A stretch of 64,000 nt of DNA from an uncultured Clostridia bacterium (GCA_947626165.1 CANQRG010000004.1:1-64000); one strand, 5' to 3'; shown: positions 16,110-24,907, counted from the stretch's first letter. Translations and numbers: made by a program. The notes: generated by a model not told the origin, from the sequence alone.

Positions 16110-17839
16110 TAGTTTTCCCCCTCCTCGTTGCTTTTCATCTGCGAATTGTAAATATCTGTGTATACCTCGCTTGTTCTCAACAGTTCTTCGTGCGTACCTA
16201 TTGCACATAGGCTTCCATGCTCTAATACCGCTATTCTGTCACAGTTCATAACAGACGCTATTCTCTGTGCAATTTTTATAACGGTAATGTCTTTTAAGTT
16301 TTCGTCCAAAGCCCTTTGAAGTCGTGATTCAGTACCCAAATCAAGCGCAGATGTGCTGTCGTCGAAAATAAGTATCTCAGGCTTTTTCAAAATCGACCTT
16401 GCTATAGACAGCCGCTGTTTCTGACCTCCTGAAAGCGACGCGCCCTTTTCTGCTATGTAGCCGTCATACCCGGCAGGCATTAATGAAACAAACTCGTCAG
16501 CCTGTGCAATCTTTGCAGCTTTTTCTATATCAGATTTTGAAGCGTCTTTATCTCCCCAAGCTATATTTTCATAAACAGTACCTGAAAACAGCTCGCTTTT
16601 TTGAAGTACCATTCCAATCTTTTTTCTCAAACAATCAATATCATACTTCTTGACATTTACCCCGTCAACAAGAACCTCGCCCTCGTCTGCATCGTAAAAT
16701 CTGGGTATCAGGTTTATAAGTGACGACTTTCCTGAGCCTGTCGCTCCTAAAATCGCAAAGTTCTCTCCTGATTTTATATCTACAGACAAATTTTTTATTA
16801 CTGGCTCTCCGTTTGTACCCGGATATTTAAAGCTAACATTTCTAAAGCTGACTGTTCCTCCCTGATTGTTGTCACTAACATAACTTCCTGATTTTATAAC
16901 AGGCTCGGTATACAACACCTCGCAAATTCTTTTTCCCGAAGCGTGCGCTCTTGATATTGACTGGAACATCATACTTATCATCATAATTCCCATCAGTATC
17001 TGAGTTATATAAGTAAGCGCCGCCATTATCTGTCCGACTTTCATTTCTCCTGCTTCTACCTGAAAGCCGCCTATTAGTATAATCGCAATAACCGAAAGAT
17101 TCATAACTATCATAAGCAGAGGATTTAATATAGACATTATCTTCTGAACCTTCAAATTAGTCTGCATAAGGTCTACATTTGCCCTATTAAATCTCTCTGA
17201 TTCGTGCTTCTCACGGACAAACGCCTTTACAACTCTTGCTCCTGCTACATTCTCCTGAACAACTGAATTTACTTTATCAAGCTTTTTCTGAACAATGCTG
17301 TATATCGGCGTTGCTTTTTTAATTAGTATCATAATCAAAACCATTTCAACAGGCAGCGCACATACCAATACCAGACCGAAATTAATGTCTAAAGAAAGCA
17401 TCATTATAATTCCGCCGATAAAAAGAATACTGTCTCTAACCAACATTCTCAGCGCAAAATCAACAAACTGCTGAACCTGCGTTATATCATTAGTCAGCCT
17501 TGTCACCAAAGAACCTGTCGTGAACTTATCCGTCTGCTCAAAAGACAGACACATTACTCTTTTAAATGTGTCGTTTCTCAAATCTCTTGCAAAGCCCTGA
17601 GACGCCATTCCCGAAAATGCCGCTGAACCAACTCCGCACATTCCGCCGAAGCATATCAACAGCAGCATCATTATTCCCGTATGTATAATAAGCTCCATAT
17701 TGCCGCCTACAACGCCTTCGTCAACTATCTTCGCCATTAGTCTCGGCTGAGATAGATCGACTAATACCTCGCCTACCATAGATAAAGGCGTAAGCAGTGT
17801 AAAAATCCAATACGGCTTTAAGTATTTTGCCAATTTCAT
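16109..17839 (-). CDS. ABC exporter half, degenerate-site subunit
   Basis: The 576-residue protein has six membrane helices followed by an ATPase with Walker A GATGSGKSSLINL and signature LSGGQKQRLSIAR. Walker B reads ILIFDDSTSALD, with Asp where the catalytic Glu normally stands, and the H-loop reads IKIAQRIASV with Gln in place of His. This marks the non-hydrolytic site of a heterodimeric exporter, completed by the downstream subunit. MKLAKYL at 17839 was chosen because a promoter lies just upstream and a more distal ATG would fall outside the transcript. The gene is first in the two-gene operon. Confidence 0.9.
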   Translation of the reverse strand: MKLAKYLKPYWIFTLLTPLSMVGEVLVDLSQPRLMAKIVDEGVVGGNMELIIHTGIMMLLLICFGGMCGVGSAAFSGMASQGFARDLRNDTFKRVMCLSFEQTDKFTTGSLVTRLTNDITQVQQFVDFALRMLVRDSILFIGGIIMMLSLDINFGLVLVCALPVEMVLIMILIKKATPIYSIVQKKLDKVNSVVQENVAGARVVKAFVREKHESERFNRANVDLMQTNLKVQKIMSILNPLLMIVMNLSVIAIILIGGFQVEAGEMKVGQIMAALTYITQILMGIMMISMMFQSISRAHASGKRICEVLYTEPVIKSGSYVSDNNQGGTVSFRNVSFKYPGTNGEPVIKNLSVDIKSGENFAILGATGSGKSSLINLIPRFYDADEGEVLVDGVNVKKYDIDCLRKKIGMVLQKSELFSGTVYENIAWGDKDASKSDIEKAAKIAQADEFVSLMPAGYDGYIAEKGASLSGGQKQRLSIARSILKKPEILIFDDSTSALDLGTESRLQRALDENLKDITVIKIAQRIASVMNCDRIAVLEHGSLCAIGTHEELLRTSEVYTDIYNSQMKSNEEGEN

Positions 17840-17880
17840 TTCTTTATCATTTCTCCTATTCAGATAACTACTCTTTATAA

Positions 17881-17910
17881 ATTTTATCACATATATTTTA
17901 AAAAGGTCAA
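17881..17910 (-). promoter_or_regulatory. Promoter of the ABC exporter operon
   Basis: On the minus strand, TTGACC and TAAAAT are separated by 18 bases, about 40 bases before the chosen start. It helps decide the start at 17839. Confidence 0.55.
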
Positions 17911-17922
17911 GAGCTTAAATAA

Positions 17923-17957
17923 TTAAAAGGGTAACATAAATTTAGTCACCCTTTTAT
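17923..17957 (-). terminator. Terminator of the decarboxylase gene
   Basis: AAAAGGGT and ACCCTTTT pair around a 15-base loop, and the minus strand continues with TTTTAATTATTT. It lies 14 bases after the lysA stop. Confidence 0.7.
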
Positions 17958-17970
17958 TTCTATTCTTCCT

Positions 17971-19224
17971 TTAATCAAAAATATGTGTGAAATCAAACGT
18001 CGCAAAATAATCATCAGGCGTTTCTGCACGTCTTAACAGTTCTGTACTTCCGTCCTCTTTCAAAAGTATCTCCGCCGAACGCAGCTTTCCGTTGTAATTA
18101 TAACCCATAGAAAAACCGTGCGCTCCTGTGTCGTGAATACAAATATAGTCTCCTATATCAATCTTAGGCAGCATTCTGTCAACTGCAAACTTATCGTTAT
18201 TTTCACATAGACCGCCTGTTATGTCGTACTTATAATCGCAAGGCTCATTTTCCTTACCTAACACCGTAATGTGATGATATGCCCCATATATCGCAGGACG
18301 CATAAGGTTTGCGGCACAAGCGTCAAGACCGATATAGTTTTTGTAAATATTCTTTTCACGAACAGCCTTTGCAATAAGATGTCCGTAAGGCGCTAACATA
18401 AATCTGCCAAGCTCGGTATAAATCGCAATATCGCCCATTCCGGCAGGAACTAATACCTCCTCATAGGCTTTTCTCACGCCTTCGCCTATCACCTCAATAT
18501 CGTTCTCAGGCTCGTCAGGGCGATAAGGAACACCTATTCCTCCGGATAGATTTATAAAATTAATCTTAGCTCCCGTCTTTTCGTGAAGTTCGACTGCAAG
18601 CTCAAACAAAATTCTTGCAAGCTCAGGGTAATACTCGTTCGATATCGTATTAGACGCCAGAAATGAATGTATACCGAAATCCTCTGCGCCCTTCTGCATA
18701 AGAATTTTATAAGCCTTGATCATCTGCTCCTTTGTCATTCCGTACTTAGCATCGCCCGGGTTGTCCATTATCTGATTTGCTATAGCAAACTTTCCGCCAG
18801 GGTTATACCGACAGCATATTGTCTTTGGTATTCCGCAGAGCTTGTCCAAAACTTCTATATGAGTAAAATCATCAAGATTGATATTAGCATTTAGTTTTCT
18901 TGCCAAAAGAAAATCTTCATCAGGCGTTACGTTAGACGAGAACATTATATCAGAGCCTGTAAAACCGCAAGCTTCGCTCATCATAAGCTCGGTAAGCGAC
19001 GAACAATCAACTCCGCAGCCCTCCTCCTTTAGTATCTTTAATATACCCGGAGTCGGAGTCGCCTTTACAGCGAAATACTCCTTATACCCTTTGTTCCACG
19101 AAAACGCCTTGTTCAGACGTCTTGCATTCTCTCTAATACCTTTCTCGTCATATATATGAAATGGAGTTGGATATGTTTTAACTATCTCCTCAATTTTCTC
19201 CTTAGTAACAAACGGTTTTTTCAT
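17971..19224 (-). CDS. lysA: Diaminopimelate decarboxylase-like PLP enzyme
   Basis: The 417-residue protein is a fold-III PLP decarboxylase. The PLP lysine is in YFAVKATPTP near residue 53, GVDCSSLTEL follows, INLSGGIGVPY is the glycine loop and GGLCENNDKF carries the active-site cysteine. It probably converts meso-diaminopimelate to lysine. The HSFLASN segment and the C-terminal barrel (YNYNGKLRSAEILL) agree. It is transcribed alone, without other lysine genes. Related decarboxylases for ornithine or carboxynorspermidine share these motifs, so the substrate is likely but not certain. AGAGGTG precedes the ATG. Confidence 0.8.
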   Translation of the reverse strand: MKKPFVTKEKIEEIVKTYPTPFHIYDEKGIRENARRLNKAFSWNKGYKEYFAVKATPTPGILKILKEEGCGVDCSSLTELMMSEACGFTGSDIMFSSNVTPDEDFLLARKLNANINLDDFTHIEVLDKLCGIPKTICCRYNPGGKFAIANQIMDNPGDAKYGMTKEQMIKAYKILMQKGAEDFGIHSFLASNTISNEYYPELARILFELAVELHEKTGAKINFINLSGGIGVPYRPDEPENDIEVIGEGVRKAYEEVLVPAGMGDIAIYTELGRFMLAPYGHLIAKAVREKNIYKNYIGLDACAANLMRPAIYGAYHHITVLGKENEPCDYKYDITGGLCENNDKFAVDRMLPKIDIGDYICIHDTGAHGFSMGYNYNGKLRSAEILLKEDGSTELLRRAETPDDYFATFDFTHIFD

Positions 19225-19280
19225 TTATACACCTCTCAACACAAAATTTTATCGCTTTATCAGAACAAAACATACAAAAA

Positions 19281-19309
19281 GGATAACATTTTTTGACCGT
19301 TTTTGTCAA
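19281..19309 (-). promoter_or_regulatory. Possible lysA promoter
   Basis: On the minus strand, a perfect TTGACA is followed after 17 bases by TTATCC, a weak -10. It lies about 57 bases before the ATG. Confidence 0.45.
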
Positions 19310-19372
19310 GAGGCTAATCGGTCAAGCTGGAGATTTTAATAATTAAGACATATTTGTTTACTAGAGACAAAC

Positions 19373-19401
19373 AAAGCGTTCGGAATTTTTCCGAACGCTT
19401 T
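19373..19401 (-). terminator. Terminator hairpin identical to one at 37118
   Basis: AAAGCGTTCGGA and TCCGAACGCTTT form a 12-bp stem around a 5-base loop. The same 29 bases occur exactly at 37118-37146. Here it follows the LRR fragment on the minus strand. Confidence 0.75.
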
Positions 19402-19431
19402 TACTGTCTATTCACTGTACCTGCTTTAATG

Positions 19432-19635
19432 CTACCCATTTATATTTTTATAAACTACCTTTTTGCCTACTAGGATTTTTGCATTTCTAACTCTGCTCTT
19501 TTTATTTTTCAATTCCTTTTTAAGATGTTTTGCAACTTTCTTGTTTTTTACAACAAACTTTATGCCTTTCTTAGTGTTTTGAAAAGCACTTTTACCTATA
19601 TATGGCAACCTACGTACTAATTCCGCATTTGACAT
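19432..19635 (-). pseudogene. Fragment of a BspA-like LRR gene (C-terminal end only)
   Basis: The 67-residue frame begins MSNAELVRRLPYIGKSAF and matches only the last part of the LRR proteins at 3.4-7.8 kb. It has the AFQNTKKGIKFVVKN block, a lysine-rich stretch and the ending NAKILVGKKVVYKNING. There is no signal peptide, no repeat array and no ribosome site before the ATG. It keeps an intact downstream terminator, so it is probably the 3' remnant of a deleted or recombined LRR gene. A functional small protein is less likely. Confidence 0.7.
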
Positions 19636-19679
19636 TACGCTTTAAACATTATAAAATAAAGCTATGAAGGAGCAGTGAA

Positions 19680-20561
19680 ATGTATAAAATAAAACTTATA
19701 TTTACAGGCGGAACAATAGCCTCAGTTACAACAGAAAACGGTATCCTCCCAAGCCTTTCAAAGGAGAAGCCAATGCTTCTCGGCAGATTTGAACGTGATT
19801 ACAGAGATTTAAAAGACAATGTTCAGTTTGACTGCGCTTTTTTGATGAACAAGCTTTCTGAAAATATGGTGCTTTCCGACTGGGAACAGATTTTGCACTA
19901 TCTCAAGTCAAACAGTTTTGATGAATACGCTGGAATTATAATAGCTTACGGAACGGATACCCTTGCATTTTTTGCAAATTTGCTTTCAGTTTTTGAGAAC
20001 GATTTGCCGCCTGTTTATATAGTATCAAGCGATAAGGTCCTTAGTGATAATTCGGCAAACGGAACTGAAAACTTCGCCTGTGCCGTTAGGGAAATCGTGA
20101 ACCAAAAAAACAAGCACGGAGTGTTTGCTCCCTACCGAAACAGCGACGGCAAAATGACTGTTCATAAGGGCTATCAAATTACCCAGTCGGGAATTTTATC
20201 AAACGATTTTTATTCTTTAGATTCCCTTCCACCTGCGCACAAAAGACTTAAAAACTTCAAAGAATTTAAAAGTGGCGTTTTTCTTCTTAACAGCTATACC
20301 GGAATGGATCTGTCGGTTATTGATCTTCAAAAGGTATCGTCTGTAATAATCACAGCATATCACGGCGGAACAACAAATCAAAAAGAAATTATCAAGCTGC
20401 TTGAGCGTGGCTCACCTAAGATACTGCTTGCTTCAGTAAACTGTCTGGAAAATGAAAAGCAATACTCCTCAACAGTTAATTTACAAAAGCACGGGGTAAA
20501 AATAATCTACAAAAAGACCATTGAAACCGCATATGCTGAAGAACTTTGTAGTTTGATTTAA
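19680..20561 (+). CDS. Asparaginase/glutaminase family protein
   Basis: The 293-residue protein has the first active-site motif LIFTGGTIASVT (residues 6-17) and the second as IIAYGTDTLAFFA near residue 88, where the usual His-Gly-Thr-Asp-Thr reads Tyr-Gly-Thr-Asp-Thr. A smaller C-terminal domain includes VIITAYHGGTTNQ. It probably hydrolyses asparagine to aspartate and ammonia in the cytoplasm (no signal peptide). It is somewhat shorter than typical type I enzymes (about 330). GAAGGAG lies upstream. It converges with the sugar-binding gene over a shared terminator. Confidence 0.8.
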   Translation: MYKIKLIFTGGTIASVTTENGILPSLSKEKPMLLGRFERDYRDLKDNVQFDCAFLMNKLSENMVLSDWEQILHYLKSNSFDEYAGIIIAYGTDTLAFFANLLSVFENDLPPVYIVSSDKVLSDNSANGTENFACAVREIVNQKNKHGVFAPYRNSDGKMTVHKGYQITQSGILSNDFYSLDSLPPAHKRLKNFKEFKSGVFLLNSYTGMDLSVIDLQKVSSVIITAYHGGTTNQKEIIKLLERGSPKILLASVNCLENEKQYSSTVNLQKHGVKIIYKKTIETAYAEELCSLI

Positions 20562-20585
20562 TAAATATAAGCTATTTTAAATACA

Positions 20586-20622
20586 AAAAGAGCAGCTCCT
20601 TTGCAGGAACTGCTCTTAATTT
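20586..20622. terminator. Bidirectional terminator
   Basis: AGAGCAG and CTGCTCT with inner TCCT/AGGA form a stem flanked by AAAAA and TTAATTTCTTTT. It separates the convergent asparaginase and sugar-binding genes. Confidence 0.75.
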
Positions 20623-20636
20623 CTTTTACAAGGTAC

Positions 20637-22046
20637 TTATTTAAAATCCTTTATCTTATCATTTATCTTTTTCAGCTCAGAATCTATAGTACCCGTATAT
20701 TTATTTTTCATAGCCGACCACGTTCTCTGTGAACCGTTTTCATCAAGCTTGAAAATATCCTCATATAATGCAGACATAGGTGCGTTCGTTCCTGTTTTAG
20801 AATCATCCTGTGCAAGTATAGATGATATTCCGTATCCGAAGTCAAAAACAGGCTTATATTCGCTTGAGCTTGCATCTACCTTAACTTGATACATTTCTTC
20901 ATCCCAACCCGGATTATCAGCCAAAAACTTTTCTTTTGTAGTTTGTTGATAGTTTTCATCAAAGTTGGCTACTCTTGAACATTCAAACCAACACTTAACT
21001 GCCTCTTTAGCGGTTGAACCCTTTACCCACATATAAGCCAGCATATCTGAACTCATATATTTTTCATCACTCTGTGGATCAGCCGGAATAGGAACTACCT
21101 TCCAGTTGTCGCTCGCTGTAGGTCCATTGGTTCCTGACATTGCCCAAGTTCCCATATTATAAAACAACGTAGTTCCTGCTGTAAAACAGCTTTTTGCTGA
21201 GCCGTAATAAGTCATATCGACCAAGCCTTCTTTACCAAGATTGTAAAGAAGATTCTCTGCTCTCTCAAGATCGGGGTTGTTTAAATTATTTTTGAACACG
21301 CCGTCTTCATAAGTAACTATGGTCTGACCTGTCTGCTGAACAAGCTGAGGTGCAAACCAACGGGCTGCAATACCGTATCTTTCCTCTTCTCCGGAAGCAT
21401 TTGCTTTGAATGAAGACATTATATCATACCATGTATCCCAGTTCCATTCACCTTTTGTATAAAGCTCATAAGGATCGTCAAGACCTTCATTATCAATAAT
21501 ATCCTTATTATACATCATAAGAGTTCCCACGCTAAAGCTTATCGGAGCGACATAGTGCTTACCCTTAAGCGAGAACTGTTCTGCAGTAGGTTTAACGTCT
21601 GACCAAATGTCAGCATTAAAATCAACTATATCGTCAACCGGCTGATACATTCCTGTTACCACCTGGGACGGGAAAGCAAGCCACTCATATTTGAATATAT
21701 CAGGAATATCCTTTCCTGACGTAATAGCTGTTGCAAGTTTGTCAAACTTTTGGTCGTCCCAAACCTCGATCCACTTGATTGAACCGCCCTTCTTCTCGAA
21801 CAAAGTCAATTCAACGGATTTTTCATCCTCCTCCTTTGCCGGATTCAGATCATAAGTTCCCATCCAGATAAGCTCTTTTTGAGCGCCGTCAGGGATAGAT
21901 TCAATAGCTTTCGCTGCCTCTGTTGAATTTACCTTTACCTTATCAACGTGAGAGCTGTTTTCATTACCGCCCTTAGTACAGCCCGATACTGCCATACACA
22001 TTACAAAGGCAAGTACAGCAGAACCGATTCTTTTTGCATTTTTCAA
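20637..22046 (-). CDS. Extracellular solute-binding lipoprotein (sugar ABC type)
   Basis: The 469-residue protein has a lipoprotein signal (VMCMAVSGC, lipidated cysteine at 23). It then has the family 1 solute-binding plan with KLATAITSGKDIPDIF near residue 107 and WNWDTWYDIMSSFK near 185. It should capture an oligosaccharide at the cell surface and hand it to an ABC permease. No permease or ATPase gene is nearby, so it is an orphan binding protein. The start is TTG, with AAGGAGGAG upstream. Its own promoter and terminator make it a single-gene transcript. The ligand is unknown. Confidence 0.85.
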   Translation of the reverse strand: MKNAKRIGSAVLAFVMCMAVSGCTKGGNENSSHVDKVKVNSTEAAKAIESIPDGAQKELIWMGTYDLNPAKEEDEKSVELTLFEKKGGSIKWIEVWDDQKFDKLATAITSGKDIPDIFKYEWLAFPSQVVTGMYQPVDDIVDFNADIWSDVKPTAEQFSLKGKHYVAPISFSVGTLMMYNKDIIDNEGLDDPYELYTKGEWNWDTWYDIMSSFKANASGEEERYGIAARWFAPQLVQQTGQTIVTYEDGVFKNNLNNPDLERAENLLYNLGKEGLVDMTYYGSAKSCFTAGTTLFYNMGTWAMSGTNGPTASDNWKVVPIPADPQSDEKYMSSDMLAYMWVKGSTAKEAVKCWFECSRVANFDENYQQTTKEKFLADNPGWDEEMYQVKVDASSSEYKPVFDFGYGISSILAQDDSKTGTNAPMSALYEDIFKLDENGSQRTWSAMKNKYTGTIDSELKKINDKIKDFK

Positions 22047-22112
22047 TGTATAACTCCTCCTTTTTATTTTGGTTTTAAGCCGAATTAATAACTTAAGCTA
22101 ATACCTTATATT

Positions 22113-22141
22113 ATTATAAACGAGTTGACTTTTCAAATCAA
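22113..22141 (-). promoter_or_regulatory. Promoter of the solute-binding lipoprotein gene
   Basis: On the minus strand, TTGATT and a perfect TATAAT are 17 bases apart, about 67 bases before the TTG start. Confidence 0.65.
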
Positions 22142-22238
22142 CCGTATAAATTCTCTAATTTTCCAAATGTATTTTGTGCAATTTGCCAAAAACAAAAATA
22201 CAAACACATTCACTAACAGCCAAAATCTAGAGAAATTC

Positions 22239-22267
22239 TTGAACTTTTTAAAAATCTATTGTATAAT
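22239..22267 (+). promoter_or_regulatory. rnhA promoter
   Basis: TTGAAC and TATAAT are 17 bases apart, 44 bases before the ATG. It shows that the longer upstream open frame is not translated. Confidence 0.7.
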
Positions 22268-22310
22268 ACTATATACATTTGCTTTTTTAGTGTTTAAGAA
22301 CGGAGTTTTT

Positions 22311-22745
22311 ATGAAGAAAGTTGAAATGTTTACAGACGGCGCCTGCTCAGGCAATCCCGGTCCCGGCGGTTACGGAACTATACTTAGATATAAGGGCATA
22401 GAAAAAGAGCTTTCAGGCGGACACCCTAATACAACAAACAACAGAATGGAGCTTTCCGCAGTAATCGCAGGTTTATCTGCATTAAAAGAGCCTTGTGAGG
22501 TAACAATAACCACCGACAGCAAATATATAGTCGACGCCGTTGAAAAAGGCTGGGTAAAAAAGTGGAAAGCAAACAACTGGATAAAATCTGACAGAAAAAA
22601 GGCTTTGAACCCCGATCTGTGGGAAACTCTTTTATCACTCTTAGATAAGCACAAGATTAAGTTTATTTGGGTAAAGGGTCACGCAGGACATACTGAAAAC
22701 GAACGCTGCGATAAGCTGGCGGTTATGGAATCTCAAAAATTCTGA
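22311..22745 (+). CDS. rnhA: Ribonuclease HI
   Basis: The 144-residue protein is a complete RNase HI that cuts RNA in RNA-DNA hybrids. The four acidic catalytic residues are visible: D9 in FTDGACSGNPGPGG, E47 in NNRMEL, D69 in TTDSKYI and D134 in ERCDKLA, with the loop histidine H124 in VKGHAGH. GGAG stands before the ATG at 22311. The frame stays open for 62 codons further upstream, but the promoter lies within that extension. It is a single gene with its own promoter. Confidence 0.95.
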   Translation: MKKVEMFTDGACSGNPGPGGYGTILRYKGIEKELSGGHPNTTNNRMELSAVIAGLSALKEPCEVTITTDSKYIVDAVEKGWVKKWKANNWIKSDRKKALNPDLWETLLSLLDKHKIKFIWVKGHAGHTENERCDKLAVMESQKF

Positions 22746-22810
22746 TATGATTTTATTAATATTTCAAGTTACTCTGTGCTAACTTTAAAAGTTTGTTAAT
22801 ACATCAACAC

Positions 22811-22839
22811 TTGTAAGTTCATTAATAGTGTTATATAAT
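22811..22839 (+). promoter_or_regulatory. nifS-nifU promoter
   Basis: TTGTAA and TATAAT are 17 bases apart, about 75 bases before the TTG start of nifS. No IscR-type regulator gene is adjacent. Confidence 0.65.
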
Positions 22840-22914
22840 ATAAATAAAATATAGTATTTCTATATGAATTATTTTCTAATATATTTCTTTGATGCTGAAA
22901 GGACTTGATATAAA

Positions 22915-24114
22915 TTGGATAAAAAACTTATTTATTGCGACAACGCCGCAACAACTAAGGTTTCAAAAAAGGTTTTAGACGCTATGCTCCCCTATTTCAC
23001 TGAAGAATACGGAAATGCATCAAGCATTTATATGCTCGGTCAGAGCGCTGCAAAGGCTCTTTTAAAAGCAAGAGAAACCGTCGCAAAAGCAATAGGCGCA
23101 AAAACGCATGAGATATTCTTTACATCGGGTGGTTCTGAGGCGGACAACTGGGCAATAAAAGGTATGGCATTAAACGGTGCAAAATCGGGAAAGAAGCATA
23201 TAATAACATCAGCGTTTGAACACCATGCTGTGCTTCACACCTGCGAATTTTTAGAAAAGCAAGGATATGAGGTAACATACCTCCCTGTTGACGAAAAGGG
23301 TCTTATAAACCCAAACGACGTCAAAAATGCAATTCGTGAGGACACCTGCTTAGTTACTATAATGTTTGCAAACAACGAGATAGGAACCATTCAGCCTATC
23401 AAAGAAATCGGAGAGATCTGCAAAGAGAAAAAAGTTCCTTTCCATACTGACGCTGTTCAGGCTGTCGGAAATGTTGAAATAGACGTAAAAGCATTAAATA
23501 TAGATATGCTTTCTTTATCTGGACATAAAATTCACGCTCCAAAGGGAGTGGGCGCATTATATGTAAGGGGCGGTATATCACTTCCCAACCTTATTCACGG
23601 CGGCGCTCAGGAGAAGAATAAAAGAGCAGGAACTGAAAATCTACCGTCAATCGTTGGGCTTGCACAGGCTATCACCGACGCTGTTCAGAACATAAAAGAA
23701 AAACAGGAAAAAGTCTCAAAACGGCGTGACAGACTTATCGACGGAATTTTAAAGATACAGGAGACAAGACTTAACGGCGACAGAGAAAAACGTCTTTGCG
23801 GAAACGTAAATATTTCAATAAGAGGCGTGGAGGGCGAAAGCCTGCTTTTGATGCTTGATATGTACGGCATTTTAGCGTCCAGCGGTTCAGCCTGTACGTC
23901 CGGCAGTCTCGACCCGTCCCATGTTCTGCTGGCGATAGGTCTGCCTCACGAAACAGCTCACGGCTCGCTCCGTCTTTCAATTTCAGAAGAAACTACCGAC
24001 GAAGACATAGACTATATTTTGGAGACTATTCCAAAGGTTGTAGACAGACTGCGTTCAATGTCGCCATTGTGGGAGCGCATATGCAAAAACGAAGGAATAA
24101 CAGGTACGATTTAG
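22915..24114 (+). CDS. nifS: Cysteine desulfurase (NifS/IscS type)
   Basis: The 399-residue PLP enzyme takes sulfur from cysteine for iron-sulfur cluster assembly. The PLP lysine is K205 in [11 protein letters not shown], and the catalytic cysteine is C327 in [17 protein letters not shown]. The short SACTSG loop is of the group I (NifS/IscS) form. The start is TTG, with AAAGGA upstream. The scaffold gene nifU follows after 18 bases, so this is a minimal Fe-S assembly operon without IscR or chaperones. Whether it also serves tRNA thiolation or other roles cannot be told. Confidence 0.9.
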   Translation: MDKKLIYCDNAATTKVSKKVLDAMLPYFTEEYGNASSIYMLGQSAAKALLKARETVAKAIGAKTHEIFFTSGGSEADNWAIKGMALNGAKSGKKHIITSAFEHHAVLHTCEFLEKQGYEVTYLPVDEKGLINPNDVKNAIREDTCLVTIMFANNEIGTIQPIKEIGEICKEKKVPFHTDAVQAVGNVEIDVKALNIDMLSLSGHKIHAPKGVGALYVRGGISLPNLIHGGAQEKNKRAGTENLPSIVGLAQAITDAVQNIKEKQEKVSKRRDRLIDGILKIQETRLNGDREKRLCGNVNISIRGVEGESLLLMLDMYGILASSGSACTSGSLDPSHVLLAIGLPHETAHGSLRLSISEETTDEDIDYILETIPKVVDRLRSMSPLWERICKNEGITGTI

Positions 24115-24132
24115 CGAAAGGAGTAATTTATA

Positions 24133-24564
24133 ATGATATATTCAGAAAAGGTTATGGATCATTTCACCAACCCAAGAAACGTCGGAGAAATCGCCGATGC
24201 TGACGGTGTAGGCGAGGTAGGAAACGCAAAATGCGGAGACATAATGAAAATGTACATCAAGGTCGACGATGGAGTTATAAGCGACGTTAAGTTTAAGACA
24301 TTCGGCTGCGGAGCCGCTATAGCAACGTCTTCAATGGCTACCGAGCTTATAAAGGGAAAAACTATAGACGAGGCATTAAAGCTCACGAATAAAGCCGTTG
24401 TCGAGGCTCTTGAGGGACTTCCTCCTGCAAAGCTTCACTGCTCGGTACTTGCAGAACAGGCGATGAAGTCTGCAATTGCGGATTATTATAAAAAGCAGGG
24501 AGTTGATCCTACTCCTATCATAGGCGATATCGGCGATTGCGAGGACTGTCACGGCTGTCATTAA
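24133..24564 (+). CDS. nifU: NifU/IscU-type Fe-S scaffold
   Basis: The 143-residue scaffold has the three conserved cysteines C34 (NAKCGD), C59 (FGCGAA) and C103 (LHCSVLAE) on which clusters are built with sulfur from NifS. The aspartate next to C34 is present. After the normal end of the domain, a short tail adds three more cysteines and two histidines (CEDCHGCH, residues 136-143), which could bind metal. It follows nifS by 18 bases with AAAGGAG before its ATG. This is a second scaffold, distinct from the GGGtGRT-linked one at 2.6 kb. Confidence 0.9.
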   Translation: MIYSEKVMDHFTNPRNVGEIADADGVGEVGNAKCGDIMKMYIKVDDGVISDVKFKTFGCGAAIATSSMATELIKGKTIDEALKLTNKAVVEALEGLPPAKLHCSVLAEQAMKSAIADYYKKQGVDPTPIIGDIGDCEDCHGCH

Positions 24565-24648
24565 GTTCTCACAGCAGCTTAATCAAAGGAATAATTTTCA
24601 AATTCTTTTGTGCAAAATGACAATACAATTTTAAAAATGCAGTTATAT

Positions 24649-24683
24649 GGGGACGGAAAGACTTTTAACCGTCCTCTTTGTTA
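24649..24683 (+). terminator. Terminator after nifU
   Basis: GGACGG and CCGTCC form a 6-bp stem with a 12-base loop, followed by TCTTTGTTATAT. It is a modest terminator 85 bases past nifU. Confidence 0.55.
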
Positions 24684-24702
24684 TATAAAAAAATTTTTTG
24701 AA

Positions 24703-24718
24703 ACACAATATATTGTGT
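24703..24718. promoter_or_regulatory. Perfect 16-bp palindrome, possible operator
   Basis: ACACAATATATTGTGT reads the same on both strands. It lies about 100 bases upstream of the rsmD promoter. No regulator gene is adjacent and I do not recognise the box. Confidence 0.4.
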
Positions 24719-24736
24719 ATTGATTTTTTCTAAAGA

Positions 24737-24780
24737 CATAGTTTTGCTTTTAATTTTATAGAATAAAAAACAAAACTATG
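24737..24780. repeat. 10-bp inverted repeat upstream of rsmD
   Basis: CATAGTTTTG and CAAAACTATG are perfect inverted copies 24 bases apart, centred between the 16-bp palindrome and the rsmD promoter. It may form a cruciform or be a two-site operator. Confidence 0.45.
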
Positions 24781-24802
24781 ACAAATTTGGGCAATATTTA
24801 TA

Positions 24803-24831
24803 TAGACAAAACGAAATATTTATATTATAAT
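24803..24831 (+). promoter_or_regulatory. rsmD-coaD promoter
   Basis: TAGACA and a perfect TATAAT are 17 bases apart, about 77 bases before the rsmD start. Confidence 0.65.
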
Positions 24832-24907
24832 AAAAATATTCAAAAGCTGACAAAATACCGTGTAATGTTTTTGATTTGTCAGCTTATGAGAAAATAGAGG
24901 TTTAGTA

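Larger units (their letters stand above)
24565..24907. other. Intergenic region nifU-rsmD: terminator, palindromes, promoter
   Basis: This 343-base AT-rich stretch has no credible ORF. In order it holds a terminator after nifU, a perfect 16-bp palindrome, a spaced inverted repeat, a TAGACA/TATAAT promoter and the rsmD ribosome site. The palindromes lie just upstream of the promoter and could bind a regulator. Confidence 0.6.

Noticed and set aside
22125-22310. N-terminal extension of RNase HI
   Set aside because: The promoter lies inside it, and the ATG at 22311 has GGAG and begins the normal family sequence.
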